A stretch of DNA of 64,000 nt from Ga0077548 sp035440445 (GTDB lineage Bacteria; Pseudomonadota; Alphaproteobacteria; Rhizobiales; Xanthobacteraceae), in NCBI GenBank assembly GCA_035440445.1, contig DAORMJ010000019.1, forward strand, positions 1 through 64,000. The letters are read 5' to 3'. Below, piece by piece: positions 31,705 to 40,885 of the stretch. The translations under genes were made by a program, and so were the position numbers. The stretch's first letter is position 1. The number at the start of each line of letters is the position of its first letter. A model generated the notes under the pieces. It searched no databases, was not told the DNA's origin, and worked only from the letters and a program-made list of their open reading frames with translations.

Positions 31705-34428
31705 ATGAACGTCGTCATTGTCGAGTCGCCCGCCAAGGCCAAGACGATCAATAAGTACCTGGGACCCGGCTATGAGGTCCTGGCGTCCTATGGCCATGTG
31801 CGCGACCTGCCCCCCAAGGACGGCTCGGTCGCCCCGAACGACGATTTCCGGATGATCTGGCAGGTCGACGGCAAGGCGCAGAAGCGTCTCTCCGAAATCG
31901 CGGCCGCCGTGAAAGGCGCCGACCGCCTGATCCTCGCGACCGACCCCGACCGCGAGGGCGAGGCGATTTCCTGGCACGTGCTGGAAGTACTGAAGGAAAA
32001 GCGGGCGCTCAAAGACCAGAAGATCGACCGCGTCGTCTTCAACGCGATCACCAAGGCCGCCGTGCAGGAGGCCATGCAGCATCCGCGCGAAATCGACCAT
32101 TCGCTGGTCGATGCTTATCTCGCGCGCCGCGCACTCGATTACCTCGTCGGCTTCACCCTCTCCCCCGTCTTGTGGCGCAAGCTCCCGGGTGCGCGCTCAG
32201 CAGGCCGCGTGCAGTCGGTGGCGCTGCGGCTCGTTTGCGACCGCGAGCGCGAGATCGAAGCCTTCAAGCCGCAGGAATATTGGTCGGTGGCGGCCCTGCT
32301 CGCGACGCCACGCAACGACGTCTTCGAAGCCCGCCTCGTCGGCGCGGACGGCAAGAAGATCCAGCGCCTCGACGTCGGCAGCGAAAAAGAAGCGCGCGAT
32401 TTCGAGAAGTCGCTGAACGCCGCGAATTTCAAAGTCGCATCCATCGAGGCGAAGCCGGCGAAGCGCAATCCCTACCCGCCGTTCACGACCTCGACCTTGC
32501 AGCAGGAAGCAAGCCGTAAGCTCGGCTTCGCGCCGTCGCACACCATGCGCCTCGCGCAGCGTCTCTACGAGGGCATCGAGCTCGACGGTGAGACCACCGG
32601 CCTCATCACGTATATGCGTACCGACGGCATCGACCTCGCGCAGGAAGCCATCACCCAGGCGCGCGACGTCATCGCATCGGATTACGGCCGGAACTATCTG
32701 CCGGACAGCCCGCGCATCTACAAGAACAAGGCGAAGAACGCGCAGGAAGCGCACGAAGCGATCCGCCCGACCGATCTGCGCCGCCACCCGAAGGAAATGG
32801 CCCGCAAGTTGGATGCGGATCAGGCGCGGCTCTACGAGTTGATCTGGGTTCGCACGCTCGCGTGCCAGATGGAATCCGCCGAGCTCGAGCGCACCACCGT
32901 CGAAATCGACGCCAACGTTTCCGGCGGCCCTTACAAGCTCGTCAATCTACGCGCGACCGGCACGGTCGTGAAGTTCGACGGCTTCCTCACGCTCTATAAC
33001 GAAGGCAAGGACGACGACGGCGAGGACGAAGACGCCCGCCGCCTGCCCGCGATGAGCGAAGGCGAAGCGCTGAAGAAAAACGAGCTCAAGATCGAGCAGC
33101 ACTTCACCGAGCCGCCGCCGCGCTTCTCGGAAGCATCGCTCGTCAAGCGCATGGAAGAACTCGGCATCGGCCGCCCTTCCACTTACGCATCGATCCTGCA
33201 GGTGCTGCGCGACCGCGGCTATACCCGCCTCGACAAGAAGCGCATCATTCCCGAGGACAAGGGCCGCATCGTCGTCGCGTTCCTGGAGTCTTACTTCCCG
33301 CGCTACGTCGAATACGATTTCACCGCCGATCTCGAAGGCAAGCTCGACGAGATCGCGAACCACGAACTCGACTGGAAGAAGGTCATGCGCGAGTTCTGGC
33401 ATGGCTTCACCGGCGCGGTCGAAGAGATCAAGGATCTGCGCATTTCGGAAGTCATCGATGTGCTCGATGCGCTCCTGAACGAGCACAACTTCCCGCCGAA
33501 AGCAGACGGCTCCGATCCCCGCGCTTGCCCGCAATGCGGCAGCGGCCGCCTTGGTCTCAAGGTCGGCAAGTTCGGCGCATTCATCGGCTGCTCGAATTAT
33601 CCCGAATGCCGCTTCACGCGGCCCCTCTCCGCGCCCGGCGAAGGAGAACTGTCGGCCACCCGCGAACTCGGTGAAGATCCCGAGACCGGCCAGATGGTGA
33701 CGGTGCGCTCCGGCCGTTTCGGTCCTTACATTCAGCTAGGCGAAGCCGAGGATACCGGCACGAAGACCAAGACCGGCAAGCCCGTTCTGTCGAAGCCCAA
33801 GCGCGCCAGCATCCCGAAAAATTTCGACGCGCATGAACTCGATTTCGATACCGCGCTCAGCCTGCTCACGCTGCCGCGCGAAGTCGGCAAGCACCCCGAG
33901 AGCGGCGAACCGATCGTGGCGGGCTATGGCCGCTTCGGCCCTTATGTGAAGCATCAGGACACCTATGCGAGCCTCACCGACGGCGACGAAGTTCTGACCG
34001 TCGGCCTGAACCGCGCCGTCACGCTGATCGCTGAGAAGGTCGCACGCGGTCCCGGCCGCGGCCGGCGAAAAGCGGCGGGCCGTGTGCTTGGCGAACATCC
34101 GACGCTCGGCGGTCCGGTCACCGCGCATGACGGCCGCTATGGCCCCTATGTTTCGCACAACAAGGTCAACGCCACCCTTCCCTCGACCAGCGATCCGGCG
34201 ACCATCACGCTTGAAGAAGCGGTTGCCTTGATCGGCGAGCGCGCAGGCAAAGGCGGCGGCAAGAAAGCCGCGACGCCGAAGAAGGCTGCGAAGAAAGCGA
34301 ACGGCTCCGGCGAAGAAACCGCCGACAAGCCGAAGAAGAAGGCAGCGGCCAAAAAGAAAACTGCGAAGAAAGCCCCGGCAAAGAAAAAGAAAGCACCCGC
34401 GAAAGAAGCGGCGAAGGGCGGCGAGTAA
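31705..34428 (+). CDS. topA: DNA topoisomerase I
   Basis: It encodes 907 residues. The TOPRIM domain begins MNVVIVESPAKAKTINKYLG and has TDPDREGEAISWH; the active-site tyrosine lies in GLITYMRTDGIDLA. A single zinc ribbon (CPQCG...CSNYPECRF, about residue 610) is followed by alphaproteobacterial C-terminal repeats of the form GRFGPY(I/V/K) (positions about 670, 735 and 815). The last 60 residues are a Lys/Ala tail. It relaxes negatively supercoiled DNA. Typical in length for this order. Confidence 0.97.
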   Translation: MNVVIVESPAKAKTINKYLGPGYEVLASYGHVRDLPPKDGSVAPNDDFRMIWQVDGKAQKRLSEIAAAVKGADRLILATDPDREGEAISWHVLEVLKEKRALKDQKIDRVVFNAITKAAVQEAMQHPREIDHSLVDAYLARRALDYLVGFTLSPVLWRKLPGARSAGRVQSVALRLVCDREREIEAFKPQEYWSVAALLATPRNDVFEARLVGADGKKIQRLDVGSEKEARDFEKSLNAANFKVASIEAKPAKRNPYPPFTTSTLQQEASRKLGFAPSHTMRLAQRLYEGIELDGETTGLITYMRTDGIDLAQEAITQARDVIASDYGRNYLPDSPRIYKNKAKNAQEAHEAIRPTDLRRHPKEMARKLDADQARLYELIWVRTLACQMESAELERTTVEIDANVSGGPYKLVNLRATGTVVKFDGFLTLYNEGKDDDGEDEDARRLPAMSEGEALKKNELKIEQHFTEPPPRFSEASLVKRMEELGIGRPSTYASILQVLRDRGYTRLDKKRIIPEDKGRIVVAFLESYFPRYVEYDFTADLEGKLDEIANHELDWKKVMREFWHGFTGAVEEIKDLRISEVIDVLDALLNEHNFPPKADGSDPRACPQCGSGRLGLKVGKFGAFIGCSNYPECRFTRPLSAPGEGELSATRELGEDPETGQMVTVRSGRFGPYIQLGEAEDTGTKTKTGKPVLSKPKRASIPKNFDAHELDFDTALSLLTLPREVGKHPESGEPIVAGYGRFGPYVKHQDTYASLTDGDEVLTVGLNRAVTLIAEKVARGPGRGRRKAAGRVLGEHPTLGGPVTAHDGRYGPYVSHNKVNATLPSTSDPATITLEEAVALIGERAGKGGGKKAATPKKAAKKANGSGEETADKPKKKAAAKKKTAKKAPAKKKKAPAKEAAKGGE

Positions 34429-34737
34429 ACGTCGCCATCCAGCCTGCGGTGTCGCCCCCGCGATCCCCGCTTTCGCGAGGACAGGCAGCGGGGACCCATA
34501 ACCATTGGCGTTCGAGATTTTACAAACAGCAGTTTTTGTCATTCCGGACACGGCGAAGCCGTGATCCGGAATCCAGGAGCAACACGGCAAAGCCTGCGCA
34601 AGCAGCCTCTGGATTCCGGGTTCGATGCGTTCCGCATCGCCCCGGAATGACGATGGTGGTTGCGTTATCGGCGCACGTTCCCATGCTTGTTTCCAATCCG
34701 CGCCGTTTGAAAATATAGTCCCGCGACGAGAATCCAT
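34429..34737. other. topA-rnr intergenic region (309 bp)
   Basis: No gene is visible. Most of the interval is occupied by the palindromic element at 34537-34652; the rest presumably holds the rnr promoter or leader. Confidence 0.5.
34537..34652. repeat. Nested palindromic intergenic repeat
   Basis: The 116-base element starts TGTCATTCCGG and ends CCGGAATGACG. Each arm contains its own hairpin: CACGGC-GAA-GCCGTG on the left and GATGCG-TTC-CGCATC on the right. The central arms pair again (GGAATCCAG with CTGGATTCC). The layout matches intergenic repeats common in alphaproteobacterial genomes. Confidence 0.85.
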
Positions 34738-37128
34738 TTGTCCAAAAAGCCGAAAAAGAAAACCAGAGACCCCAAGCCGCACGGCACACTGCCCTCGCGG
34801 GAGGAAGTGCTCGCCTTCATCACCGAGCGCGGCGGCGACGTCTCGCGCCGTGACATCATTCGCGCCTTCCGGCTCGACAGCGCCGGCAAGGCCGAACTCA
34901 AATCGCTCCTGCGCGACCTGAAAGACGACGGCGCGGTTCGCGGCCGCCGCCGCAAGATGACCGCGGCCGGGCACGTCGCCTCGACCGTCATGGCCAGCAT
35001 CGTCTCACGCGATAGCGAAGGCGATCTGCTCGCAGAACCCCTCGACTGGGACGATGCCGAATTCGGCGCGGCCCCACGTATCCGCCTCCTCTTCGGCCGC
35101 AAGCCGAGCGGCATCCCGATGCCAGGCATCGGCGATCGCGTACTACTGCGCACGCAAGCCTCGCACGACGAGGAAGACGCGCCCTATACCGGCCGCGTCA
35201 TCAAGGTGCTGGAAAAAGCCCGCCAGCAACTGCTCGGCATCTATCGCAAGGTTTCGCTCGGCGGCGGGCGGCTCATTCCGGTGGACAAGAAATCGCTGGG
35301 CCGCGAGATCGCGATCCCGACCGGCATGGAAAACGGCGCCGAGGACGGCGATCTCGTCACCGCCGATCCCTTGCCGCAACGCGCTTTCGGTCTTGCCACC
35401 GCGAAAGTGCGCGAGCGGCTGGGCTCCGTGAAATCGGAAAAAGCCGTTAGCCTGATCGCGATCCACGCGCACGGCATCCCGAACCAGTTTCCTGCTTCCG
35501 TGATCGAGGAAGCAGAACGTGCAAAGCCGGCCACGCTCGAAGGCCGCGAAGACTGGCGCGCGCTCGCGCTCGTCACCATCGATCCGCCGGACGCCAAGGA
35601 TCATGACGACGCCGTGCATGCGGCCCGCGACGACAATCCTGAGAACGCTGGCGGCTTCGTGCTCACCGTCGCGATTGCGGACGTCGCGCATTACGTGACG
35701 CCGGATTCGCCGCTGGATCGCGAAGCCGTGCTTCGCGGCAATTCGGTCTATTTTCCCGACCGCGTCGTGCCGATGCTGCCCGAGCGCATCTCGAACGATC
35801 TGTGCTCGCTTAGGCCGAACGAAGACCGCGCCTCGATGGCGGTTCGCATGTGGATCGACGCGAATGGCCGCAAGAAGCGGCACTCGTTCCATCGCGTGCT
35901 GATGCGCTCGCAGGCCAAGCTCTCGTATCAGCAGGCGCAGGCGGCCATCGACGGCAAGCCCGACGACACCACCGCGCCGCTTTTGAAGGAAGTGCTGGAG
36001 CCGCTCTGGGCCGCCTATCGCGCGCTTGCGAAGGCACGCGATGCCCGCGAGCCGCTTGCCCTCGACATTCCCGAACGCAAGCTCGTGCTCAATCCCGACG
36101 GCACGCTCAATCGCGTGACCAACCCCGAACGGCTCGACGCGCACCGGCTGATCGAAGAGTTCATGATTCTGGCGAACGTCGCCGCGGCCGAAACGGCGGA
36201 AGCGAAACGCACGCCGATCGTCTATCGCGTCCATGATGGCCCCTCGATGGAGAAGGCCACCGTGCTGCGTGACTTTCTCCAGACCATCGGCATTTCGCTG
36301 CCGAAGTCGGATGCGCTCCGCCCCGCCCTTTTCAACAGCGTGCTCGCGCGCGTGAAGAACACCGAATACGAGCGCCTCGTGAACGAGGTCGTGCTGCGCT
36401 CGCAGGCGCAGGCGGAATATTCCGCCAACAACTACGGCCATTTCGGCCTGACGCTTCGCCGCTACGCGCATTTCACGTCGCCGATCCGCCGCTATGCCGA
36501 CCTGATCGTGCATCGCTCGCTGATCCGCGCGCTCAATCTGGGCGACGATGGCTTGCCCAACGGCACCACGCCGGAAAGCCTTGAAGAAGTCGCCGCCCGT
36601 ATCTCGGCGGCCGAGCGCCGCGCCATGGCCGCCGAACGCGAGACTGTCGATCGCCTGATCGCGCATTACATGGCCGACCGCGTCGGCGCGCATTTCCGCG
36701 GCGTGGTCGCGGGCGTGACCCGCGCCGGGCTTTTCGTAAAACTTGACGGGATCGGCGCCGACGGCTTCGTTCCTGCCCGCACCATCGGCAACGAGTTCTT
36801 CGCCTACCACGAGGCCTTGCAGGCGCTTGTCGGAGATCGTTCCGGCGAGGCCTACCGGCTCGGCGACATCGTAGAGGTGAAGCTCGTGGAGGCGGTTCCC
36901 GTCGCCGGCGCGCTGCGTTTTGAACTGCTTTCGGAAGGCCGCCACGACCTGAAAACCACGCGGAAATCCCGTAGCGGCAGCCCGCATGGCCCGCGTGGGA
37001 GACATGCGCCTGCCGAGCGGCAAAACGCCCCGAAGCGTGGCAAATACGGTCGGCCAGTGCCAGATAGAGGCGGCAAAGGCCCGAAACCCGGCGGCGGCAA
37101 GGGCAAAGGAAAAGGCAAGAAGCGATGA
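34738..37128 (+). CDS. rnr: Ribonuclease R
   Basis: It encodes 796 residues from a TTG start. A winged-helix-like N domain (REEVLAFITERGGDVSRRDI) is followed by cold-shock-like RNA-binding segments. The RNB catalytic domain (TIDPPDAKDHDDAVHA supplies the Mg-binding aspartates; YFPDRVVPMLPERISNDLCS; HFTSPIRRYADLIVHR) and an S1 domain (FRGVVAGVTRAGLFVKLDGI) come next. The tail is rich in Gly and Lys (GGGKGKGKGKKR). It is a 3'-5' exonuclease degrading structured RNA. It overlaps the DUF983 gene by 4 bases. Confidence 0.96.
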   Translation: MSKKPKKKTRDPKPHGTLPSREEVLAFITERGGDVSRRDIIRAFRLDSAGKAELKSLLRDLKDDGAVRGRRRKMTAAGHVASTVMASIVSRDSEGDLLAEPLDWDDAEFGAAPRIRLLFGRKPSGIPMPGIGDRVLLRTQASHDEEDAPYTGRVIKVLEKARQQLLGIYRKVSLGGGRLIPVDKKSLGREIAIPTGMENGAEDGDLVTADPLPQRAFGLATAKVRERLGSVKSEKAVSLIAIHAHGIPNQFPASVIEEAERAKPATLEGREDWRALALVTIDPPDAKDHDDAVHAARDDNPENAGGFVLTVAIADVAHYVTPDSPLDREAVLRGNSVYFPDRVVPMLPERISNDLCSLRPNEDRASMAVRMWIDANGRKKRHSFHRVLMRSQAKLSYQQAQAAIDGKPDDTTAPLLKEVLEPLWAAYRALAKARDAREPLALDIPERKLVLNPDGTLNRVTNPERLDAHRLIEEFMILANVAAAETAEAKRTPIVYRVHDGPSMEKATVLRDFLQTIGISLPKSDALRPALFNSVLARVKNTEYERLVNEVVLRSQAQAEYSANNYGHFGLTLRRYAHFTSPIRRYADLIVHRSLIRALNLGDDGLPNGTTPESLEEVAARISAAERRAMAAERETVDRLIAHYMADRVGAHFRGVVAGVTRAGLFVKLDGIGADGFVPARTIGNEFFAYHEALQALVGDRSGEAYRLGDIVEVKLVEAVPVAGALRFELLSEGRHDLKTTRKSRSGSPHGPRGRHAPAERQNAPKRGKYGRPVPDRGGKGPKPGGGKGKGKGKKR

Positions 37129-37532
37129 GCGAAGTTCGCGAGCGGCGCAACCTCGGCCAGGCAGTCAAGCGCGGCATCCTCGGGCGCTGTCCGAATTGCG
37201 GTCAGGGCCGCCTGTTCGGCAAGTTTCTGAAAGTCGTCGATGAATGCGCGGTCTGCCACGAGACACTGAAGCACCACCGCGCCGACGATGCGCCCGCCTA
37301 TGTCGTCATCCTGATCGTCGGCCACATCATCGTTCCGCTCGCGCTCCTCGTTGAAAAGCTCTACCAGCCGCCGCACTGGCTCGCCTTTTGGCTGCCGCTG
37401 ACGCTCGTGATGTCGCTGGTCCTGCTTCAGCCCGTGAAGGGCATGATCGTCGCGTGGCAATGGTCGCAGCACATGCACGGCTTCGATCCGAACCACGTCG
37501 ATGAAATCGAAATGATGAAAGAGCCACGATGA
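37125..37532 (+). CDS. DUF983 zinc-ribbon membrane protein
   Basis: It encodes 135 residues. The N-terminal zinc ribbon GRCPNCGQGRLFGKFLKV with CAVCHETL gives a CxxC-CxxC site, followed by two membrane helices (AYVVILIVGHIIVPLALLVE and WLAFWLPLTLVMSLVLLQPV) and the conserved KGMIVAWQW. DUF983 genes regularly sit after rnr in Hyphomicrobiales. It overlaps both rnr and the NUDIX gene by 4 bases, so translation is coupled. Function unknown. Confidence 0.92.
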   Translation: MSEVRERRNLGQAVKRGILGRCPNCGQGRLFGKFLKVVDECAVCHETLKHHRADDAPAYVVILIVGHIIVPLALLVEKLYQPPHWLAFWLPLTLVMSLVLLQPVKGMIVAWQWSQHMHGFDPNHVDEIEMMKEPR

Positions 37533-38275
37533 GCCAGCCCGATCGCGGAGAGCGCTGGAATCCGCCCGAGGCCGTCAAGCTCGGGCCGAACACCGGCCGC
37601 TCGCTGCAACCGAAAGACTCGGCGACCCTCATTATCGTCGATCGTTCCGGCAAAGCGCCGCGCGTGCTGTTCGGTAAGCGCAATGAAAACCAGGCCTTCA
37701 TGCCCGGGAAATATGTGTTTCCCGGCGGCAGACTGGATGCCGCCGACCGGCAGATCAAACCGCTCGATGAACTTGGCGAAGTCTGCATGCGCAGGCTCGG
37801 TATGAGCGTCCAGAAATGGACGCCGAGCCGCGGCCGCGCACTGGCGCTCGCCGCGATCCGCGAAACCGCCGAGGAAACCGGCCTCCTGATCGGCCGGAAA
37901 TCCGACGGCGTTACCTCGAAAGCCGAAGCCTGGTCGCCTTTCGTCAGCAAGCAGATCCGTCCGTCGCTTTCGGGACTGACCTTCGTCGCGCGCGCGATCA
38001 CGCCGCCGAAGCGTGCGCGCCGCTTCGATTCCCGCTTCTTCCTGGCCGACCGCGAAAGCGTCGGCGACGAGATCGGCGGAATCGTTGGCCCTGACACCGA
38101 ACTTGTGTCGCTCGACTGGCTGAGCTTCGAGGACGCGCTTGAGGCCGACCTGCCGAACATCACCAAGGTCGTGGTGCGCGAAGTCGCCGACCGGCTCAAA
38201 AGCGGCGAAATGGGCCGTCCGGCGTCGTTTTTCTGCTTTAGGAACGGAAAATTCTGGCGGCGGGAGCTGGATTAG
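37529..38275 (+). CDS. NUDIX family hydrolase
   Basis: It encodes 248 residues. The Nudix domain contains NQAFMPGKYVFPGGRLDAAD and, after an inserted segment, ALAAIRETAEETGLLIG, which supplies the REx2EE core of the Nudix box; the long spacing between Gly-Gly and the box is usual for this acetyl-CoA-pyrophosphatase-like group. Substrate is unknown. It is translationally coupled to DUF983 and followed by rpmG after 126 bases. Confidence 0.9.
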   Translation: MSQPDRGERWNPPEAVKLGPNTGRSLQPKDSATLIIVDRSGKAPRVLFGKRNENQAFMPGKYVFPGGRLDAADRQIKPLDELGEVCMRRLGMSVQKWTPSRGRALALAAIRETAEETGLLIGRKSDGVTSKAEAWSPFVSKQIRPSLSGLTFVARAITPPKRARRFDSRFFLADRESVGDEIGGIVGPDTELVSLDWLSFEDALEADLPNITKVVVREVADRLKSGEMGRPASFFCFRNGKFWRRELD

Positions 38276-38401
38276 CCCGCTGGATCACGCCCCAAAATCG
38301 GGAAAAGTGCTTTTCCTTGACTTACCGGCAGCGGCCGCTAGGTTGCCGCCAAATTCGGGCCCAAGAAGCGTCTGGGGTCCCCTACTTTCAGGACATTCGC
38401 G

Positions 38402-38569
38402 ATGGCCAAGGCTGTAACCCTCAAGATCAAGCTCGTCTCGACGGCCGATACCGGCTTTTATTACGTGACGAAGAAGAACTCGCGCACCATGACCGAGAAG
38501 ATGGTCAAGAAGAAGTATGACCCGGTCGCGAAGAAGCACGTCGAGTTCAAGGAAGCGAAGATCAAGTAA
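38402..38569 (+). CDS. rpmG: 50S ribosomal protein L33
   Basis: It encodes 55 residues, MAKAVTLKIKLVSTADTGFY then YVTKKNSRT and KKYDPVAKKHVEFKEAKIK, the cysteine-free (zinc-independent) bacterial L33. It is a component of the large ribosomal subunit near the E site. A strong terminator lies 31 bases after the stop. Confidence 0.96.
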   Translation: MAKAVTLKIKLVSTADTGFYYVTKKNSRTMTEKMVKKKYDPVAKKHVEFKEAKIK

Positions 38570-38600
38570 TTCCGCGCTCCAAAAGCTGCGAAAAACAAAG

Positions 38601-38627
38601 AAGGCGCCCTTTCGGGCGCCTTTTTCA
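38601..38627 (+). terminator. rpmG terminator
   Basis: A 9-pair stem AAGGCGCCC/GGGCGCCTT (38601-38609 with 38614-38622) with a TTTC loop runs into TTTTT. Confidence 0.92.
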
Positions 38628-38919
38628 GTTTAGAGCCATCAATTTAGAGCCGTGTATCGCTCTGGAATTAGGTGGCCGACAGGCAAAGAAAGAGGAGGCC
38701 TCTCGTCTCACGCCTGCCGGCCGAACCCCACGGACCCAGGAGATGCGGCGGACCTGAGCACTCCGTAGGGTTAGCTGAAAGTAAAAACGTGGTCTGAACC
38801 TAGCGTTCCCCCCGCCAAAGGCAACGAGAATTCAAAGGCTTGGGCGCCGAATCGGCGCGGTTGCTTAAAGGATAACCTTACCGGGGAAGCCCGTTAAGCA
38901 TGCGATCCCTTGCGGACGC
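38628..38919. ncRNA. Candidate structured RNA in gap between convergent genes
   Basis: About 290 bases separate the rpmG terminator from the 3' end of pleD, with no reading frame that looks coding. Strong inverted complementarity is present: 38674-38684 pairs with 38712-38722 (11 positions, one mismatch), enclosing AGAGG/CCTCT (38691-38703). GGCGG at 38747 pairs with CCGCC at 38812, and GCGCCGA/TCGGCGC lies at about 38844-38858. Convergent neighbours do not need a promoter here, which favours an independent RNA gene. I could not match it to 6S, tmRNA, SRP, RNase P or a riboswitch, and the strand is undetermined. Confidence 0.35.
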
Positions 38920-40293
38920 TCAGGCAGCGTCCGCGACGACCCGGTTCCGGCCGTCCCGCTTGGCGCGATAGAGCGCCTCATCGGCCCGTTTCAGGATCAT
39001 GGCGGCGGTATCCTCCGGCGCCGAGCGGGCCGCGATGCCGATAGAAATCGTCACTTCGATCTGCCGCCCGCCCTTCTGGATCGGGAACAGGTCGCCCGCG
39101 ACCCGGCGGCGGATGCGTTCGGCAACCATGGTCGCGACCCCGATATCGGTATCCGGCATCACCACCACGAACTCCTCCCCGCCATAGCGGCAGGCCAGAT
39201 CGATCCCGCGAATGCAGGCGCGCAGCCGGTCCGAGAAATCGCGCAGCACGTCGTCGCCGGCGTCGTGCCCCCAGGTGTCGTTGATGGCCTTGAAGTAATC
39301 GATGTCGAGCAGAAGCACCGAAAGCGACTTGCCGCGCGCCGCCGACCGATCGACCAGCGTGCCGACATGGCTTTCCATGTAGCGGCGATTGTAGAGGCCG
39401 GTCAGCGCGTCGGTGACGGCAAGCTCCATCGAAGTCTGCACGCTGTCGCGCAGCCGCGCGGTATAGCGCTTGCGCTTGATCTGGCTGCGAACGCGCGCGA
39501 CCAGTTCGTTCTTGTCGATCGGCCTTCCGATATAGTCGTTCGCCCCGAGATCGAGCCCGCGCAACAGCCGCGCCTGATCGCCCGGCTCGTTCATCAGCAG
39601 GATCGGAAGATGCCGCGTGCGCTCGAGCGAGCGCGTCTGCCCGCACAGGCGCAACGCGTCGAATTCCTGCAGGTCGAGGTTCAGGAGCAGCAGATCGTAA
39701 TTGCCCTCCGCCAGGCGAAACAGCGCTTCCTGCGGATTGCTCTCGACGTCGACGATGTGATGACCGGCCAGCGCATCGTGAATGCGCTCCGCGGAAGAAG
39801 CACGATCCTCCACCAGCAGGATCCGTCCGCCCTCGCCCGACTCGCTGACCATGTCCGCGACCGACGAGGTGACGCCGATTTCGTGTGAAGTGACCGCGCG
39901 CATGCGCAGTTCGTCGATCACCATCTTCAGCCGCGACAGCGAGCGCACGCGCGTGATCAACGCGAGATCGTTGACCGGCTTGGTGAGGAAATCATCGGCG
40001 CCCGCTTCAAGCCCGCGCACGCGATCCGACGGCTGATCGAGCGCCGTCACCATGACGATCGGGATATGCATGGTCGCAGGCGAACTCTTCAGCCGCCGCG
40101 CCGCCTCGAACCCGTCCATGCCGGGCATCATCACGTCGAGCAGGATGATGTCGCAAAGTCCACGCTCGGCGATATCGATCGCCTCCGCACCGCTGGTCGC
40201 GGTCACCACCTCGAAATACTCTGCCGAAAGCCGGACCTCGAGCAGTTTCAGGTTTGCGCGTACGTCGTCGACGATCAGAACTCGTGCACTCAT
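38920..40293 (-). CDS. pleD: Diguanylate cyclase response regulator PleD
   Basis: It encodes 457 residues in the order REC, degenerate REC, GGDEF. REC1 has the phospho-acceptor Asp53 (LLDVMMPGMDGFEAARRL) and the switch residues MVTALD and KPVNDLAL. REC2 (about 155-275) keeps LVEDRASSAERI but has LLLNLDLQEFDA. The GGDEF domain carries DALTGLYNRRYME and active site RYGGEEFVVV, with the inhibitory RGID (RxxD) five residues before. Phosphorylation drives dimerisation and c-di-GMP synthesis in polar development. It follows divK by 6 bases in one operon. Confidence 0.96.
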   Translation of the reverse strand: MSARVLIVDDVRANLKLLEVRLSAEYFEVVTATSGAEAIDIAERGLCDIILLDVMMPGMDGFEAARRLKSSPATMHIPIVMVTALDQPSDRVRGLEAGADDFLTKPVNDLALITRVRSLSRLKMVIDELRMRAVTSHEIGVTSSVADMVSESGEGGRILLVEDRASSAERIHDALAGHHIVDVESNPQEALFRLAEGNYDLLLLNLDLQEFDALRLCGQTRSLERTRHLPILLMNEPGDQARLLRGLDLGANDYIGRPIDKNELVARVRSQIKRKRYTARLRDSVQTSMELAVTDALTGLYNRRYMESHVGTLVDRSAARGKSLSVLLLDIDYFKAINDTWGHDAGDDVLRDFSDRLRACIRGIDLACRYGGEEFVVVMPDTDIGVATMVAERIRRRVAGDLFPIQKGGRQIEVTISIGIAARSAPEDTAAMILKRADEALYRAKRDGRNRVVADAA

Positions 40294-40299
40294 TCCGTA

Positions 40300-40668
40300 T
40301 CAATCCTTTGCGAAATGGCGCACGGTTTCGAGAAACTTTGAGACGGAGATGGGCTTGGAGAGATAGGCTTCGCAGCCGCCCTCCCGGATGCGCTCCTCGT
40401 CCCCCTTCATCGCGAACGCGGTCACTGCAACGACCGGGATGGATCGCAACTCTTCGTCTTCCTTCAGCCACTTCGTGACTTCGAGGCCGGAGACCTCGGG
40501 AAGCTGGATGTCCATGATGATGAGGTCGGGTTTGTGCTTGCGCGCAAGATCCAGCGCCTCGATTCCGTTGCGGGTTTCGATGGTTTGGTATCCATGCGCC
40601 TCTAGCAGATCGTGGAAGAGCTTCATGTTGAGCTCGTTGTCCTCCACGATCAGGACAGTCTTGGCCAT
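40300..40668 (-). CDS. divK: Single-domain response regulator DivK
   Basis: It encodes 122 residues from ATG 40668 (GGGGAAG upstream). A lone receiver domain: acidic pocket VEDNELN, phospho-acceptor Asp53 (IIMDIQLPEVSGLEV), AVTAFAMKGDEERI and YLSKPISV. In Caulobacter and rhizobia DivK links the PleC/DivJ kinases to CtrA through DivL/CckA; its place next to pleD is conserved. First gene of the operon, so its promoter lies in 40669-40885. Confidence 0.96.
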   Translation of the reverse strand: MAKTVLIVEDNELNMKLFHDLLEAHGYQTIETRNGIEALDLARKHKPDLIIMDIQLPEVSGLEVTKWLKEDEELRSIPVVAVTAFAMKGDEERIREGGCEAYLSKPISVSKFLETVRHFAKD

Positions 40669-40885
40669 CCCGTCTTCCCCGTCCACGCAAACGAACCGTC
40701 CCGGCCCGCTGCAAAGCTGCACATCCCCGAATCGCTCGCCGACGCCCGATGATCGCCGAAACCGTGCATATTCGATAAACGCCTTTCTGCGGCGGAAGGA
40801 TCAGGCGATCCGCGCTCTCAGGCGTCTGGACGCTTCTTCCGGCATCCTGCACACAGGCTAAAAGCTAATCGTTACGGAAGTGAAA

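Noticed and set aside
35143..37023. 626-codon minus-strand frame opposite rnr
   Set aside because: It mirrors the conserved RNB-domain gene; high GC leaves the antisense third frame open.
38740..38820. TPP riboswitch or 4.5S/6S RNA in the rpmG-pleD gap
   Set aside because: CTGAGCA and CTGAACCTAGCG recall TPP elements, but the order and conserved loop sequences do not match, and no thiamine gene follows; SRP and 6S signatures are absent.
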